From positions 287,033 to 351,032 of the forward strand of contig CAWEDK010000034.1 of NCBI GenBank assembly GCA_963807865.1: DNA of 64,000 nt. The letters are read 5' to 3'. This document shows positions 1 to 7,916 of this stretch, in pieces. Under the pieces are notes generated by a model. The model saw nothing but the letters and a program-made list of their open reading frames with translations, had not been told where the DNA came from and did not search any database. The DNA is from VAZQ01 sp963807865. Lineage in GTDB: Bacteria; Pseudomonadota; Alphaproteobacteria; Rhizobiales; Xanthobacteraceae. Position 1 is the first letter of the stretch; every line of letters starts with the position of its first letter. A program made the translations under genes and the position numbers.

Positions 1-1
1 C

Positions 2-976
2 TACGGCTGGCTGCTGCGCTACCTGCACGCCAACGGCGCCTCGATGTTCTTCCTCGCCGCCTATATTCATATGTTCCGCGGCATGTACTACGGCTCCTAC
101 AAGGAGCCGCGCGAGGTGCTGTGGATCCTGGGCGTGATCCTGCTGCTGCTGATGATCATGACCGGCTTCATGGGTTACGTGCTGCCGTGGGGCCAGATGA
201 GCTTCTGGGCCGCGACCGTCATCACCAACCTGTTCTCCGCCATTCCGATTGTCGGCGAATCGATCGTCACCTGGCTGTGGGGCGGCTACGCGGTCGGCAA
301 CCCGACGCTCAACCGCTTCTACTCGCTGCACTACCTGTTGCCGTTCGTGATCGTGGGTGTCGTGGTGCTGCACGTCTGGGCGCTTCACACGGTCGGCCAG
401 AACAATCCGACCGGCATCGAGCCGAAGACCGACAAGGACACCGTGCCGTTCACCCCCTATGCCACCATCAAGGACGGCTTCTTCATGGTGGTGTACTGCA
501 TTCTGTTCGCCTGGTTCGTGTTCTACATCCCGAACTTCCTCGGCCATTCCGACAACTACATTCCGGCGAACCCCTCGGTGACGCCGATGCATATCGTGCC
601 GGAGTGGTACTACCTGCCGTTCTACGCCATCCTGCGCGCGGTCCCCGACAAGCTGATGGGCGTCATCGCGCTCGGCGCCTCGATCGTGATCCTGGCGTTC
701 CTGCCGTGGCTCGATACTTCGAAGGTGCGCTCGGCGCGCTACCGGCCGCTCTATCGGCAGTTCTTCTGGTTGTTCGTGATCGTCTGCATCGGGCTGGGCT
801 GGCTCGGTTCGAAGCCGCCGGAAGGTTATTACGTCCTGTTCACGCGCATCTTCACGGTCTACTACTTCGCCTACTTCCTGATCATCTTGCCGATCCTGGG
901 CTTTGTCGAGAAGACCAAGCCGCTGCCGAACTCGATTTCGGAATCGGTTCTGCCACCATCCGGCGCGAAGGCCTAG
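2..976 (+). CDS. petB: Cytochrome b of the bc1 complex (5' truncated by window edge)
   Basis: Membrane subunit of ubiquinol:cytochrome c oxidoreductase, carrying both b hemes and the quinone sites. The open frame runs in from the window edge, so the N-terminus (roughly 100 residues) is missing. About 324 residues remain. The first heme-ligand pair lies in YLHANGAS and YIHMFRG, 14 residues apart. The second pair lies in SLHYLLPF and VLHVWALH, also 14 apart. The Qo-site PEWY motif is in VPEWYYLPFY. Several hydrophobic helices follow. It ends at a TAG and the cytochrome c1 gene starts 11 bases later. In Bradyrhizobium and its close relatives b and c1 are one fused fbcH polyprotein, whereas here they are separate genes. 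Confidence 0.95.
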   Translation, partial: YGWLLRYLHANGASMFFLAAYIHMFRGMYYGSYKEPREVLWILGVILLLLMIMTGFMGYVLPWGQMSFWAATVITNLFSAIPIVGESIVTWLWGGYAVGNPTLNRFYSLHYLLPFVIVGVVVLHVWALHTVGQNNPTGIEPKTDKDTVPFTPYATIKDGFFMVVYCILFAWFVFYIPNFLGHSDNYIPANPSVTPMHIVPEWYYLPFYAILRAVPDKLMGVIALGASIVILAFLPWLDTSKVRSARYRPLYRQFFWLFVIVCIGLGWLGSKPPEGYYVLFTRIFTVYYFAYFLIILPILGFVEKTKPLPNSISESVLPPSGAKA

Positions 977-987
977 GAGCACACGCC

Positions 988-1806
988 ATGGCTTTCACGC
1001 GCGCAATACTCGCTCTCGCTGTCTCGCTCGCGGCGCTCGCCGGTCCGGCGTCCGCGCAGGATCACGGACACGACTCGCCGATGCCGCCGGCGTACAAATG
1101 GTCGTTCGCCGGCCCGTTCGGCCAGTACGATCAGGGGCAGCTCCAGCGCGGTTTCAAGGTTTACCGCGAGGTCTGCCTGCAGTGTCACGGCATGGAGTTG
1201 CTTTCGTTCCGCAACCTGGCGGAGCCGGGTGGACCCGGCTTCACGACCGCGCAGGCGGCCGCGGTGGCGGCGGAGTACAAGTACAAGGAGGGCGTCGACG
1301 ATCAGGGCAAGCCGATCGAGCGTGACGGCCGCCTGGCGGATCACTTCCCGCCGCCGCTCATCAAGTTTCCGGGCGCGACGCCGCCGGACATGTCGGTGAT
1401 CGCCAAGGGGCGCGGCTACGAGCGCGGCTTCCCCCGCTGGGTCATCGACATGTTCACGCAGTATCAGGAGCACGGTGTCGACTACATCACCGCGCTGCTG
1501 ACCGGATACGTAGATACGCCGCCGGCCGGGGTCACGTTGCCGCCAGGCACGTCCTACAACAAGTATTTCCCCGGCCACGTGATCCTGATGCCGCCGCCGC
1601 TGTCCGACAAGCGTGTCGACTACACCGACGGCGCGCCGATGACGGTCGAGCAGTACGCCAAGGACGTGTCGGCGTTCCTGATGTGGTCGGCGGAACCGCA
1701 TCTTGTGGCCCGCAAGCGGCTCGGCTTGCAGGTGATGATCTTCCTGATCGTGTTCGCCGGCCTGCTTTATTTTACCAAGAAGAAGGTCTGGAGCGCCGTT
1801 CATTGA
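988..1806 (+). CDS. petC: Cytochrome c1 of the bc1 complex
   Basis: Passes electrons from the Rieske centre to soluble cytochrome c on the periplasmic face. 272 residues. A signal peptide ends near ALAGPASAQ at residue 24. The heme c motif CLQCH is at residues 63-67. The methionine axial ligand is probably M201 in ILMPPPLSD. One C-terminal membrane anchor (LQVMIFLIVFAGLLYF) is followed by a lysine-rich cytoplasmic tail. AGGAG at 975-979 is a good ribosome site for this ATG. It lies directly behind cytochrome b, so the two are cotranslated from the same operon. The Rieske gene would lie upstream, outside the window. Confidence 0.95.
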   Translation: MAFTRAILALAVSLAALAGPASAQDHGHDSPMPPAYKWSFAGPFGQYDQGQLQRGFKVYREVCLQCHGMELLSFRNLAEPGGPGFTTAQAAAVAAEYKYKEGVDDQGKPIERDGRLADHFPPPLIKFPGATPPDMSVIAKGRGYERGFPRWVIDMFTQYQEHGVDYITALLTGYVDTPPAGVTLPPGTSYNKYFPGHVILMPPPLSDKRVDYTDGAPMTVEQYAKDVSAFLMWSAEPHLVARKRLGLQVMIFLIVFAGLLYFTKKKVWSAVH

Positions 1807-1828
1807 CGGCGAGGCATTGATTGTCTTT

Positions 1829-1916
1829 CGTCATGGCCGGGCTTGTCCCGGCCATCCACATTTTGTCTGCCCAAAAACAAAGGCGTGGACGCCCGGCACA
1901 AGGCCGGGCATGACGA
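1829..1916. repeat. Intergenic palindrome (REP-like)
   Basis: Two imperfect inverted arms, TCGTCATGGCCGGGC... at 1829 and its counterpart ending GCCGGGCATGACGA at 1916, are separated by an AT-richer loop. Each arm also contains its own smaller dyad. It sits between the convergent ends of petC and the UbiD-like gene, where it could act as a bidirectional terminator. This style of GTCATGGCCGGG palindrome is common in Hyphomicrobiales intergenic regions. Confidence 0.75.
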
Positions 1917-1931
1917 TGATCGCTTGTCGGC

Positions 1932-3338
1932 TTACAGATCGAGCCGCGCCCGGATCGCGTCCGCATCGGTGGACAGCCGCTGATCGTCGATCGTGATCTG
2001 CTCGAACACGCAGCGGGCAAACCGCGCCTTCTCGGCGAATGGCACGGTGGCGTCGATGCCGAGCTTGGCGCGGATGCCGTTCTGACCGGCGCGAATGTAT
2101 TCGTGCCCGCGCGCCGCCGGCATCACGATCAGGTCGCGCGAAGCCTCCATGCGGGTGGCGAGCGCATATTCGACGTCGTGCGGATCGCGGATGTCGATGT
2201 CGTCGTCCACCACGATGACGAGGTCGAGGTCCTTGAGCGCGCCGAACGCCGCGAAGATCGCGTTCCGCTGCAGGCCATCGTGCTGCGGCGTCGCCTTCTT
2301 CACCTGCACCACGGCGTGGAAACGATGCAGCCCGCCGGCGGTCATTTCGGCGTCGGTGACGATCGGCACGGCCGACTGCAGCACCTTGAGCAGGCTTGCC
2401 TCCAGTACGTATTTGCGCAGCATGATGGTCTCGCGGCCGTAGCCGTTGATCGCGTGATAGATCGGCTTTTCGCGATGGGTCACGGCCGTGACCTCGAACA
2501 CCGGCGCGGCATCGGCGGGCGACAGGTAGCCGACGAACTCGCCGAACGGGCCTTCGGTTACGGTCTCGCCGGCGAGCATGCGGCCCTCCAGCACGATCTC
2601 GCTTTCGGCCGGCACGATCAGGTCCTGCGAGACGGCTTTCACCACTGGCAGCGGCCGGCCGCACAGCCCGCCCGCAACCGCCAGTTCATCGGCATGCTCG
2701 GGCATCTGCGAGCCCATGGTGGCGGCGGTGTAGTGCAATGCGAGGTCGGAGCCGATGCAGACCGCGATCGGCAAATCCTCGCCCTTCTGCTTGGCGCGCT
2801 CGAAGGCGAGCCGCAGGTGCCGGCCGAAGTCGAGCTTCACGCCGGTGCGGCCGGGACCGGTGATCTGCAACCGGTGATAGGAGGCGTTGTAGGTGCCGGT
2901 GTCGGGATCGCGCACGATGACGATGCCGGCGGTGATGAAGCGCCCGGCGTCGTCCGCCGTATGGTGCAGCGCCGGCAGCATGCGGGCGAGGTCGATGTCC
3001 TGGGTGTGGACGTGCTGCTGCACCGGCGCGCGCTCCACCAGCACCGGCGGCTGCGGCGCGCCGAGCGCGCGGCCGACGAACTCGCGGATGCCGCGGAAGT
3101 CGGTGCCGAACGCCGCTTCGCAATTGGGCTGGCAGGAGAGCAGATTCCCGACCACCGGCATGTCGTAACCGTCCACCTGGCTGAACAGCAGCGCCGGGCC
3201 GCCGTCGAGCTTCTTCATGATGGCGGCGACCTCGAGATGCGGATTGACCGGCGCCGTGTAGGCCGCGAGACGGCCTTGTTCGGCCATGCGATCGAGCGCC
3301 GAACGGAAGCGGGTATCGAGGACGCCGGAATTCGACAT
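1932..3338 (-). CDS. UbiD family decarboxylase
   Basis: UbiD-like prenylated-FMN-dependent (de)carboxylase of 468 residues, the usual family length. The conserved cofactor-binding stretch is seen in SYHRLQITGPGRTGVKLDFG (about 150-170). The catalytic E...R...E region is SEIVLEGRMLAGETVTEGPF (about 243-262). The substrate is not readable from sequence: family members act on 4-hydroxybenzoate-type acids, phenolic acids and heteroaromatics. No UbiX-like flavin prenyltransferase is nearby, so cofactor would be supplied from elsewhere. The gene is divergent from mtnP with an 82-base gap. It is probably an accessory aromatic-acid enzyme rather than the ubiquinone-pathway UbiD, but this is inference. 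Confidence 0.88.
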   Translation of the reverse strand: MSNSGVLDTRFRSALDRMAEQGRLAAYTAPVNPHLEVAAIMKKLDGGPALLFSQVDGYDMPVVGNLLSCQPNCEAAFGTDFRGIREFVGRALGAPQPPVLVERAPVQQHVHTQDIDLARMLPALHHTADDAGRFITAGIVIVRDPDTGTYNASYHRLQITGPGRTGVKLDFGRHLRLAFERAKQKGEDLPIAVCIGSDLALHYTAATMGSQMPEHADELAVAGGLCGRPLPVVKAVSQDLIVPAESEIVLEGRMLAGETVTEGPFGEFVGYLSPADAAPVFEVTAVTHREKPIYHAINGYGRETIMLRKYVLEASLLKVLQSAVPIVTDAEMTAGGLHRFHAVVQVKKATPQHDGLQRNAIFAAFGALKDLDLVIVVDDDIDIRDPHDVEYALATRMEASRDLIVMPAARGHEYIRAGQNGIRAKLGIDATVPFAEKARFARCVFEQITIDDQRLSTDADAIRARLDL

Positions 3339-3420
3339 TGGACTCTCTCTTCTCCGAACTGCGATTGCAAACTAGCGTGAAGCATGACAATGGCAAGGCC
3401 GACCCAATGCGAGGAAGTTC

Positions 3421-4305
3421 ATGACCAAAGCGGTGCTCGGCATCATCGGCGGCTCCGGCATCTACGACCTGCCTGGACTGGAGAAGGTGAAGCAAAAGCG
3501 CATCAAGAGCCCGTGGGGCGAGCCGTCGGCCGCGCTACGCATCGGCGAGATCGGAGGCCTGCCGGTGGTGTTCCTGTCGCGTCACGATAAGGGCCATCGG
3601 CTGTCGCCGTCGGACATCAACTATCGCGCCAACATCGACGTGCTCAAGCGTGCCGGCGTGACCGATCTGGTCTCGCTCTCGGCCTGCGGCTCGTTCAAGC
3701 AGGAGCTGCCGCCCGGCAGGTTCGTGCTGGTCGACCAGTTCGTCGACCGGACCCACAAGCGCGAGAGCTCGTTCTTTGGCAAAGGCTGCGTCGCGCATGT
3801 TTCGATGGCGCATCCGGTGTCGCCGCGGTTGCAGGACCGCATCGCTGCCGCCGCCGGTCTCGAGAACATCGAGATCGCGCGCGGCGGTACTTATGTCTGC
3901 ATGGAGGGGCCGCAGTTCTCCAGTTATGCCGAAAGCATGACCTACAAGGGGCTCGGCTATTCGGTGATCGGCATGACCAACATGCCGGAGGCAAAGCTCG
4001 CGCGCGAGGCCGAGCTTTGCTACGCCACGGTCGCGATGGTGACGGACTTCGACTGCTGGCATCCCGATCATGACGCGGTGACGGTACAGGACATCGTCAG
4101 GGTACTGGTGGACAACGCCGACAAGGCGAAGAAACTGGTCGCGCGGCTGGCGAAGGATTTCCCGCGCGAGCACGAGCCGTGCCCGATCGGCTCCGACCGT
4201 GCGCTCGACACCGCGCTGATCACCGCGCCCGAGGCGCGCGACAAGCGGCTCCTCAAGAAGCTCGAAGCGGTGGCGGGCCGGGTTCTGAAGCCGCCGCGGA
4301 AGTAG
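3421..4305 (+). CDS. mtnP: S-methyl-5'-thioadenosine phosphorylase
   Basis: Cleaves 5'-methylthioadenosine with phosphate to adenine and 5-methylthioribose-1-phosphate, in methionine salvage and polyamine by-product recycling. 294 residues, typical for the PNP/MTAP family. Visible motifs: N-terminal GIIGGSGIYD, phosphate-site SRHDKGHRLSPSDINYRAN, purine and ribose-site MEGPQFSSYAES, and MTNMPEAKLAREAE. The apt gene, which reuses the adenine product, lies 1.5 kb downstream on the same strand. A reductase gene and repeats lie between them. The start is the ATG that gives the family-typical short N-terminus. Confidence 0.93.
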   Translation: MTKAVLGIIGGSGIYDLPGLEKVKQKRIKSPWGEPSAALRIGEIGGLPVVFLSRHDKGHRLSPSDINYRANIDVLKRAGVTDLVSLSACGSFKQELPPGRFVLVDQFVDRTHKRESSFFGKGCVAHVSMAHPVSPRLQDRIAAAAGLENIEIARGGTYVCMEGPQFSSYAESMTYKGLGYSVIGMTNMPEAKLAREAELCYATVAMVTDFDCWHPDHDAVTVQDIVRVLVDNADKAKKLVARLAKDFPREHEPCPIGSDRALDTALITAPEARDKRLLKKLEAVAGRVLKPPRK

Positions 4306-4339
4306 TAGTTGTAGCGGAGTTGAGGGCCGTTGTTATTGT

Positions 4340-4477
4340 GCCCTCTCCCCTTGCGGGAGAGGGCAGCCGCAGCGGTTCAACAATAATGAATGGGTGAGGG
4401 GTCAGTCTCGCCACGCCCCCTCACCCATCTGAATATCTGACATGTTAATGTAGCCCTCTCCCGCAAGGGGAGAGGGC
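4340..4477. repeat. Triple hairpin repeat block
   Basis: Three consecutive dyads fill the gap between mtnP and the convergent reductase gene. They are GCCCTCTCCCCTTGCGGG-type at 4340-4364, TGGGTGAGGGG/CCCCTCACCCA at 4391-4427, and an inverted copy of the first at 4453-4477. The first unit, with its leading TTGTTATTGT, recurs at 23651-23688. A terminator or REP-like role is likely. Confidence 0.75.
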
Positions 4478-4564
4478 GCAGTAACGATGACCGCGACCGC
4501 GCCAGTGTTGTGAACTGTATTTCCGACGCAGCAGGCCTTCGGCGCCCCCCGAATGACGGACCAT

Positions 4565-5524
4565 CTACCCCAGCCGCTTGGCAATCTCGCGCGCCGCCAT
4601 CGTGCCGGAGGCGATCGCAGTAGCGACGCACGGGTGCGCCGCGTGGGCGACGTCGCCGATCGCGAAGATGCCGGGACAGGACGTCTCCATGTTGCCGTCG
4701 ACCACGAGGTGGCCATCGCCATCCTGGTGGAGTGCGAGTTCGGCCAGCCAGGGCTCATGCGTGTTCGGCCGGTAGCCGAACAACAGCACGATGCGGTCGG
4801 CCTCGAAGGCGGCGCCGTCGTCGAGGCGCAGTCCGATCCGTCGGTCGGTATCGGCCAGCGACTCCACGGTCCGGCCCGCGATCACCGCGGCGCGGCCGTT
4901 GCGAATGTGCGTCTCGATCTGCGCGACCAGGCGAGGTTGCGCTTGCGGCGCCTTGGCGCGCATGACGATTGTCACCCGGACGCCCCGCCGAAGCAGGATG
5001 TGGGCGACATCGAACGCGTTGTCGCCGCCGCCGACAAGCGCGACATGAGTTCCCGGCTGCGGTGGCGACTCGCCAATCGCGACCGGGCCGACATCGACGA
5101 GGCCCTGCCGAGCCAGGCGCCGCGCGTTCGGCACGCGGTCGAGCCAGTCCTCACCGCGGAACTCGGTCCCGGTCCCGATCACCAGCGCCCGGCAGGAGAG
5201 CGAGTGCGGGACCTCGTCCCCCGCAATGTCGAGCGCGAACTCGCCACCGGCCGCACGCAGAATCCGCTGCGGGGCAGCATTGAACCAGACCTCGATGCAG
5301 GCCTGCCCGATATGGCGCGCGAACGCCTCGGCGGCCTCGCGCGCGGTGGCGCCCGGCCAGCCCAGCAGCCACGGGTTGGGATAGGGGTTGCGCTCTGCCA
5401 TGCCGCCGAGCACGGCAGCCTGCTCGATAACGATAGGATGGAGGCCGTAGTTCTTGAGCCACAGAGCGCACGACATGCCTGCGGGTCCGCCGCCGATGAC
5501 CGGCACGATGGATGCTGGAGGCAT
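4565..5524 (-). CDS. FAD/NAD(P)-dependent thioredoxin-reductase-like oxidoreductase
   Basis: Two-dinucleotide-binding flavoprotein of about 319 residues. An N-terminal FAD site reads PVIGGGPAGMSCALWL. A second Rossmann site for NAD(P)H reads HVALVGGGDNAFDVAHIL near the middle. A C-terminal FAD motif reads SCPGIFAIGDVA. The redox-active CxxC of true thioredoxin reductases is absent, so it resembles ferredoxin-NADP reductase-like or other electron-transfer members. The start is set at MPPASIVP. A longer open frame continues upstream, but that part lies inside the palindromic element at 5557-5634. It points toward mtnP and is convergent with it. Confidence 0.85.
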   Translation of the reverse strand: MPPASIVPVIGGGPAGMSCALWLKNYGLHPIVIEQAAVLGGMAERNPYPNPWLLGWPGATAREAAEAFARHIGQACIEVWFNAAPQRILRAAGGEFALDIAGDEVPHSLSCRALVIGTGTEFRGEDWLDRVPNARRLARQGLVDVGPVAIGESPPQPGTHVALVGGGDNAFDVAHILLRRGVRVTIVMRAKAPQAQPRLVAQIETHIRNGRAAVIAGRTVESLADTDRRIGLRLDDGAAFEADRIVLLFGYRPNTHEPWLAELALHQDGDGHLVVDGNMETSCPGIFAIGDVAHAAHPCVATAIASGTMAAREIAKRLG

Positions 5525-5556
5525 GTCAGGCGTTCCACCAAATGAGCATGGTCCGG

Positions 5557-5634
5557 CTAGTGGAGTGGATTTGACATTCGCTAGCCACCTAGCCACAGGC
5601 TCGCAAAGCGAATGTCAAATCCAAACTCCACTAG
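5557..5634. repeat. Palindromic element A, copy 1
   Basis: 78-bp hairpin element bounded by CTAGTGGAGT and ACTCCACTAG. The long inner arms are GGATTTGACATTCGC and GCGAATGTCAAATCC. The loop is about 24 bases and rich in GCCAC/CTAGC. A second copy in inverse orientation lies at 12624-12701. Element B follows 13 bases downstream. It has no coding capacity, and both ends carry CTAG, as a transposase-mobilised MITE or REP might. The naming is mine. Confidence 0.85.
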
Positions 5635-5647
5635 AAACATAAATCTG

Positions 5648-5723
5648 CTAGTGGTCCTTTAATTCCAACATTCGCAAAGGTGCTTGCTGAAGCGGGGTGC
5701 GAATGTTGGAATTGGACCACTAG
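5648..5723. repeat. Palindromic element B, copy 1
   Basis: 76-bp hairpin element with ends CTAGTGGTCC and GGACCACTAG, inner arms CCAACATTCGCA and TGCGAATGTTGG, and loop AGGTGCTTGCTGAAGCGGGG. One arm has three extra T residues (a bulge). The inverted second copy at 12552-12627 keeps the same bulge and nearly the same loop. It shares the CTAGTGG ends and the ACATTCGC core with element A, so the two are related. Confidence 0.85.
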
Positions 5724-5817
5724 CGAGGGCGGTTGCGCGGCGCAGCATGGTTCGCCACAGTGCGCCAGCTTGTAAGCGCCGTCCGTCCTGTTTCACGCGA
5801 GAGCCCCAAGAACGCCC

Positions 5818-6366
5818 ATGATCACCCCGTCATTCGAACACGATCTCAAGGCTTCGATCCGCACCATACCGGACTATCCCAAGCCCGGGATCATGTTCCG
5901 CGACATCACCACGCTGCTCGGCAATGCGCGGGCGTTCCGCCGCGCCGTCGACGAACTGGTGCAGCCCTGGGCCGGCATGAAGATCGCCAAGGTCGCCGGC
6001 ATCGAGGCGCGCGGCTTTATCCTGGGTGGCGCGGTGGCGCATCAGGTGTCGGCCGGCTTCGTGCCGATCCGCAAAAAGGGCAAGCTGCCGCACAAGCGGG
6101 TGACGATCGCGTATTCCTTGGAGTACGGGCTCGACGAGATGGAGATGCACGAGGACGCGGTCGAGAAGGGCGATCGCGTGATCCTGGTCGACGATCTCAT
6201 CGCTACCGGCGGGACCGCCGAAGGTGCGGTGAAGCTGCTGCGCCAATTGGGCGCGGACATCCTTGCCGCCTGCTTCATCATCGATCTGCCGGACCTCGGC
6301 GGCGCCGCCAAGCTGCGTGCGCTCGACGTGCCGGTGCGGACGCTCATCACCTTCGACGGGCATTAG
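5818..6366 (+). CDS. apt: Adenine phosphoribosyltransferase
   Basis: Converts adenine and PRPP to AMP, so it can recycle adenine released by MtnP. 182 residues, standard for the family. It shows the N-terminal signature IRTIPDYPKPGIMFRDITTL, the flexible-loop region RKKGKLPHK, and the PRPP-binding motif VILVDDLIATGGTA at about 122-135. The ATG directly precedes the conserved N-terminus. No strong Shine-Dalgarno is evident. Elements A and B lie just upstream, so its promoter must be in or after them. Confidence 0.95.
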   Translation: MITPSFEHDLKASIRTIPDYPKPGIMFRDITTLLGNARAFRRAVDELVQPWAGMKIAKVAGIEARGFILGGAVAHQVSAGFVPIRKKGKLPHKRVTIAYSLEYGLDEMEMHEDAVEKGDRVILVDDLIATGGTAEGAVKLLRQLGADILAACFIIDLPDLGGAAKLRALDVPVRTLITFDGH

Positions 6367-6512
6367 CAGCCGCCTGTTATCCTCACGCATCGCGACGCGA
6401 CCTCCGGTTGTTTCCGCGCACTGCGCTGACGCTGTCTTGCGGGCATGCGGATGAAGGCCGCATAGTGCGCCGACCAATCGGGGGCAACCCGAAGGAAAGC
6501 TGGGGAGGATTC

Positions 6513-7475
6513 ATGTCGCCGATCCGCACGGTATCGGTTGCCGCGCTCTGCGCACTCTTGGCTACGCCGCTGGCGGCGCAAGACTATCCCAATAAACCGG
6601 TCCGTATCGTCGTCGGCTTCGCGGTGGGCTCGACGTCCGACCTGCTGGCGCGCGTCATTGGGCAGAAGCTCGGCACGATGCTCAACCAGCCGTTCATCGT
6701 GGAAGTGAGGCCCGGGGCCGGCAGCAACGTCGCCGCGCAGTCGGTCGTGCGTTCGCCCAAGGACGGCTACACGCTGCTGATCGCGACATCGTCCAGTACG
6801 ATCCGGAGCGCCGGGCAGGCGAGCTTCAGCTTCGATTTCGGCACGGACCTGGCGCCGATTACGCTGATCGCCAATGTACCCTTCGTGCTGGCCGCGAATC
6901 CTGGGCTCGGCGTCAAGACCGTCAAGGATTTCATCGCGCTCGCCAAGGCAAAGCCCGAAGCCATGACGCTGGGGGCGACCGCGGTGGGGACGACGGCCTA
7001 CCTGGCATCGCAGCTCTTCAATCAGCGCGCCGGCCTCAACCTGGTGATCGCACCCTATCCGAGCTCTGCGCAGGCGACGACCGATCTCATTACCGGCCGC
7101 ATTTCGGCGATGTTCGCTTCGGTGCCGAACGTCCTGCAGTTGATCGAGGAGGGCAAGCTGACCGCCCTGGCGGTCGGGCAGGAGCGGCGGTCGGCGATGA
7201 TTCCGAACGTGCCCACGATCGACGAGGCGGGCCTGCCGGGCGTCGATGCCAGTATCTGGATCGGCCTTCTTGCGCCGGCGGGGACGCCGCCCGAGATCGT
7301 CGCGCTGCTATCGAAGTCGGTGAACGAGGCGCTGCGGTCCGACGACGTGCTGAGCCAGATTCGATCTCAGGGCATGGAGCCGCTGGGCGGAACTTCGGAC
7401 GAATTCGCGCAACGCATCAAGTTCGATACCGCCCGCTGGGATGCGATCATGAAGGCATCCGGGCTGCAGAAGTAG
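6513..7475 (+). CDS. Bug-family tripartite tricarboxylate receptor
   Basis: Periplasmic solute receptor of the TctC/Bug family, 320 residues. The signal peptide MSPIRTVSVAALCALLATPLAAQ is followed by the family hallmark DYPNKPVRIVVGF. RPGAGSNVAAQ and DGYTLL also match family motifs. GGGGAGGA at 6502-6509 is a good ribosome site. No TctA or TctB partner is adjacent, so it is an orphan receptor, as is common in Bradyrhizobium- and Bordetella-like genomes. The ligand cannot be told from sequence and is usually an organic acid or a similar small molecule. One of four Bug receptors in the window. Confidence 0.9.
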   Translation: MSPIRTVSVAALCALLATPLAAQDYPNKPVRIVVGFAVGSTSDLLARVIGQKLGTMLNQPFIVEVRPGAGSNVAAQSVVRSPKDGYTLLIATSSSTIRSAGQASFSFDFGTDLAPITLIANVPFVLAANPGLGVKTVKDFIALAKAKPEAMTLGATAVGTTAYLASQLFNQRAGLNLVIAPYPSSAQATTDLITGRISAMFASVPNVLQLIEEGKLTALAVGQERRSAMIPNVPTIDEAGLPGVDASIWIGLLAPAGTPPEIVALLSKSVNEALRSDDVLSQIRSQGMEPLGGTSDEFAQRIKFDTARWDAIMKASGLQK

Positions 7476-7600
7476 CCGTTCGCGCCAAGAACGGACAAGC
7501 GAAAGCAATCGAGCGAAAGCACACGCGTCGGCGTGCGGCTATCTCTGTGCGCAAGCGGTGGCACACGAAGTGGTCCACCCGAAGCACCCGGAGAAATGTC

Positions 7601-7861
7601 ATGCAGCACACACGTTCTCTCATGTTCGCCACGGTCCTGTTCGCAGGCATGGCGTACCTGTTCACCGTGCCAGGCTCGAGCAGCGCCATGGCGCAGCAGC
7701 CGCAATGCTGGGACCAGTCGACCAATCGACTGCGCGACATGATCCCTGGCTCCATTACGGGCGACGGCCATGGCGCTGACACGGGCGATCGTCGGTCGCG
7801 AGACCGGACGGTGCACAGAGACGATTCGTCAGGCCGGGTTCTCGGCTTCCAGGTCTGCTGA
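7601..7861 (+). CDS. Small secreted hypothetical protein
   Basis: 86 residues, not recognised. The signal peptide is convincing: MQHTRSLMFATVLFAGMAYL... ending near SSSAMAQQ. A short mature part follows that begins PQCWDQSTNRLRDM and then becomes rich in D and R. GGAG precedes the ATG at a fitting distance. The charged, low-complexity C-terminal half may be out of frame, so the true protein could have a different tail. It stands alone between a Bug receptor and a convergent membrane gene. Confidence 0.5.
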   Translation: MQHTRSLMFATVLFAGMAYLFTVPGSSSAMAQQPQCWDQSTNRLRDMIPGSITGDGHGADTGDRRSRDRTVHRDDSSGRVLGFQVC

Positions 7862-7916
7862 CAAGCTTCTCCTGCGAGCCGCTGCTCCGCTGAGCCGCTG
7901 AGCGGTGCCGTCAGCG

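Noticed and set aside
5557..5596. N-terminal extension of the flavin reductase gene
   Set aside because: The extra residues would be encoded by palindromic element A, and the dinucleotide-binding N-terminus begins normally at the ATG at 5524.
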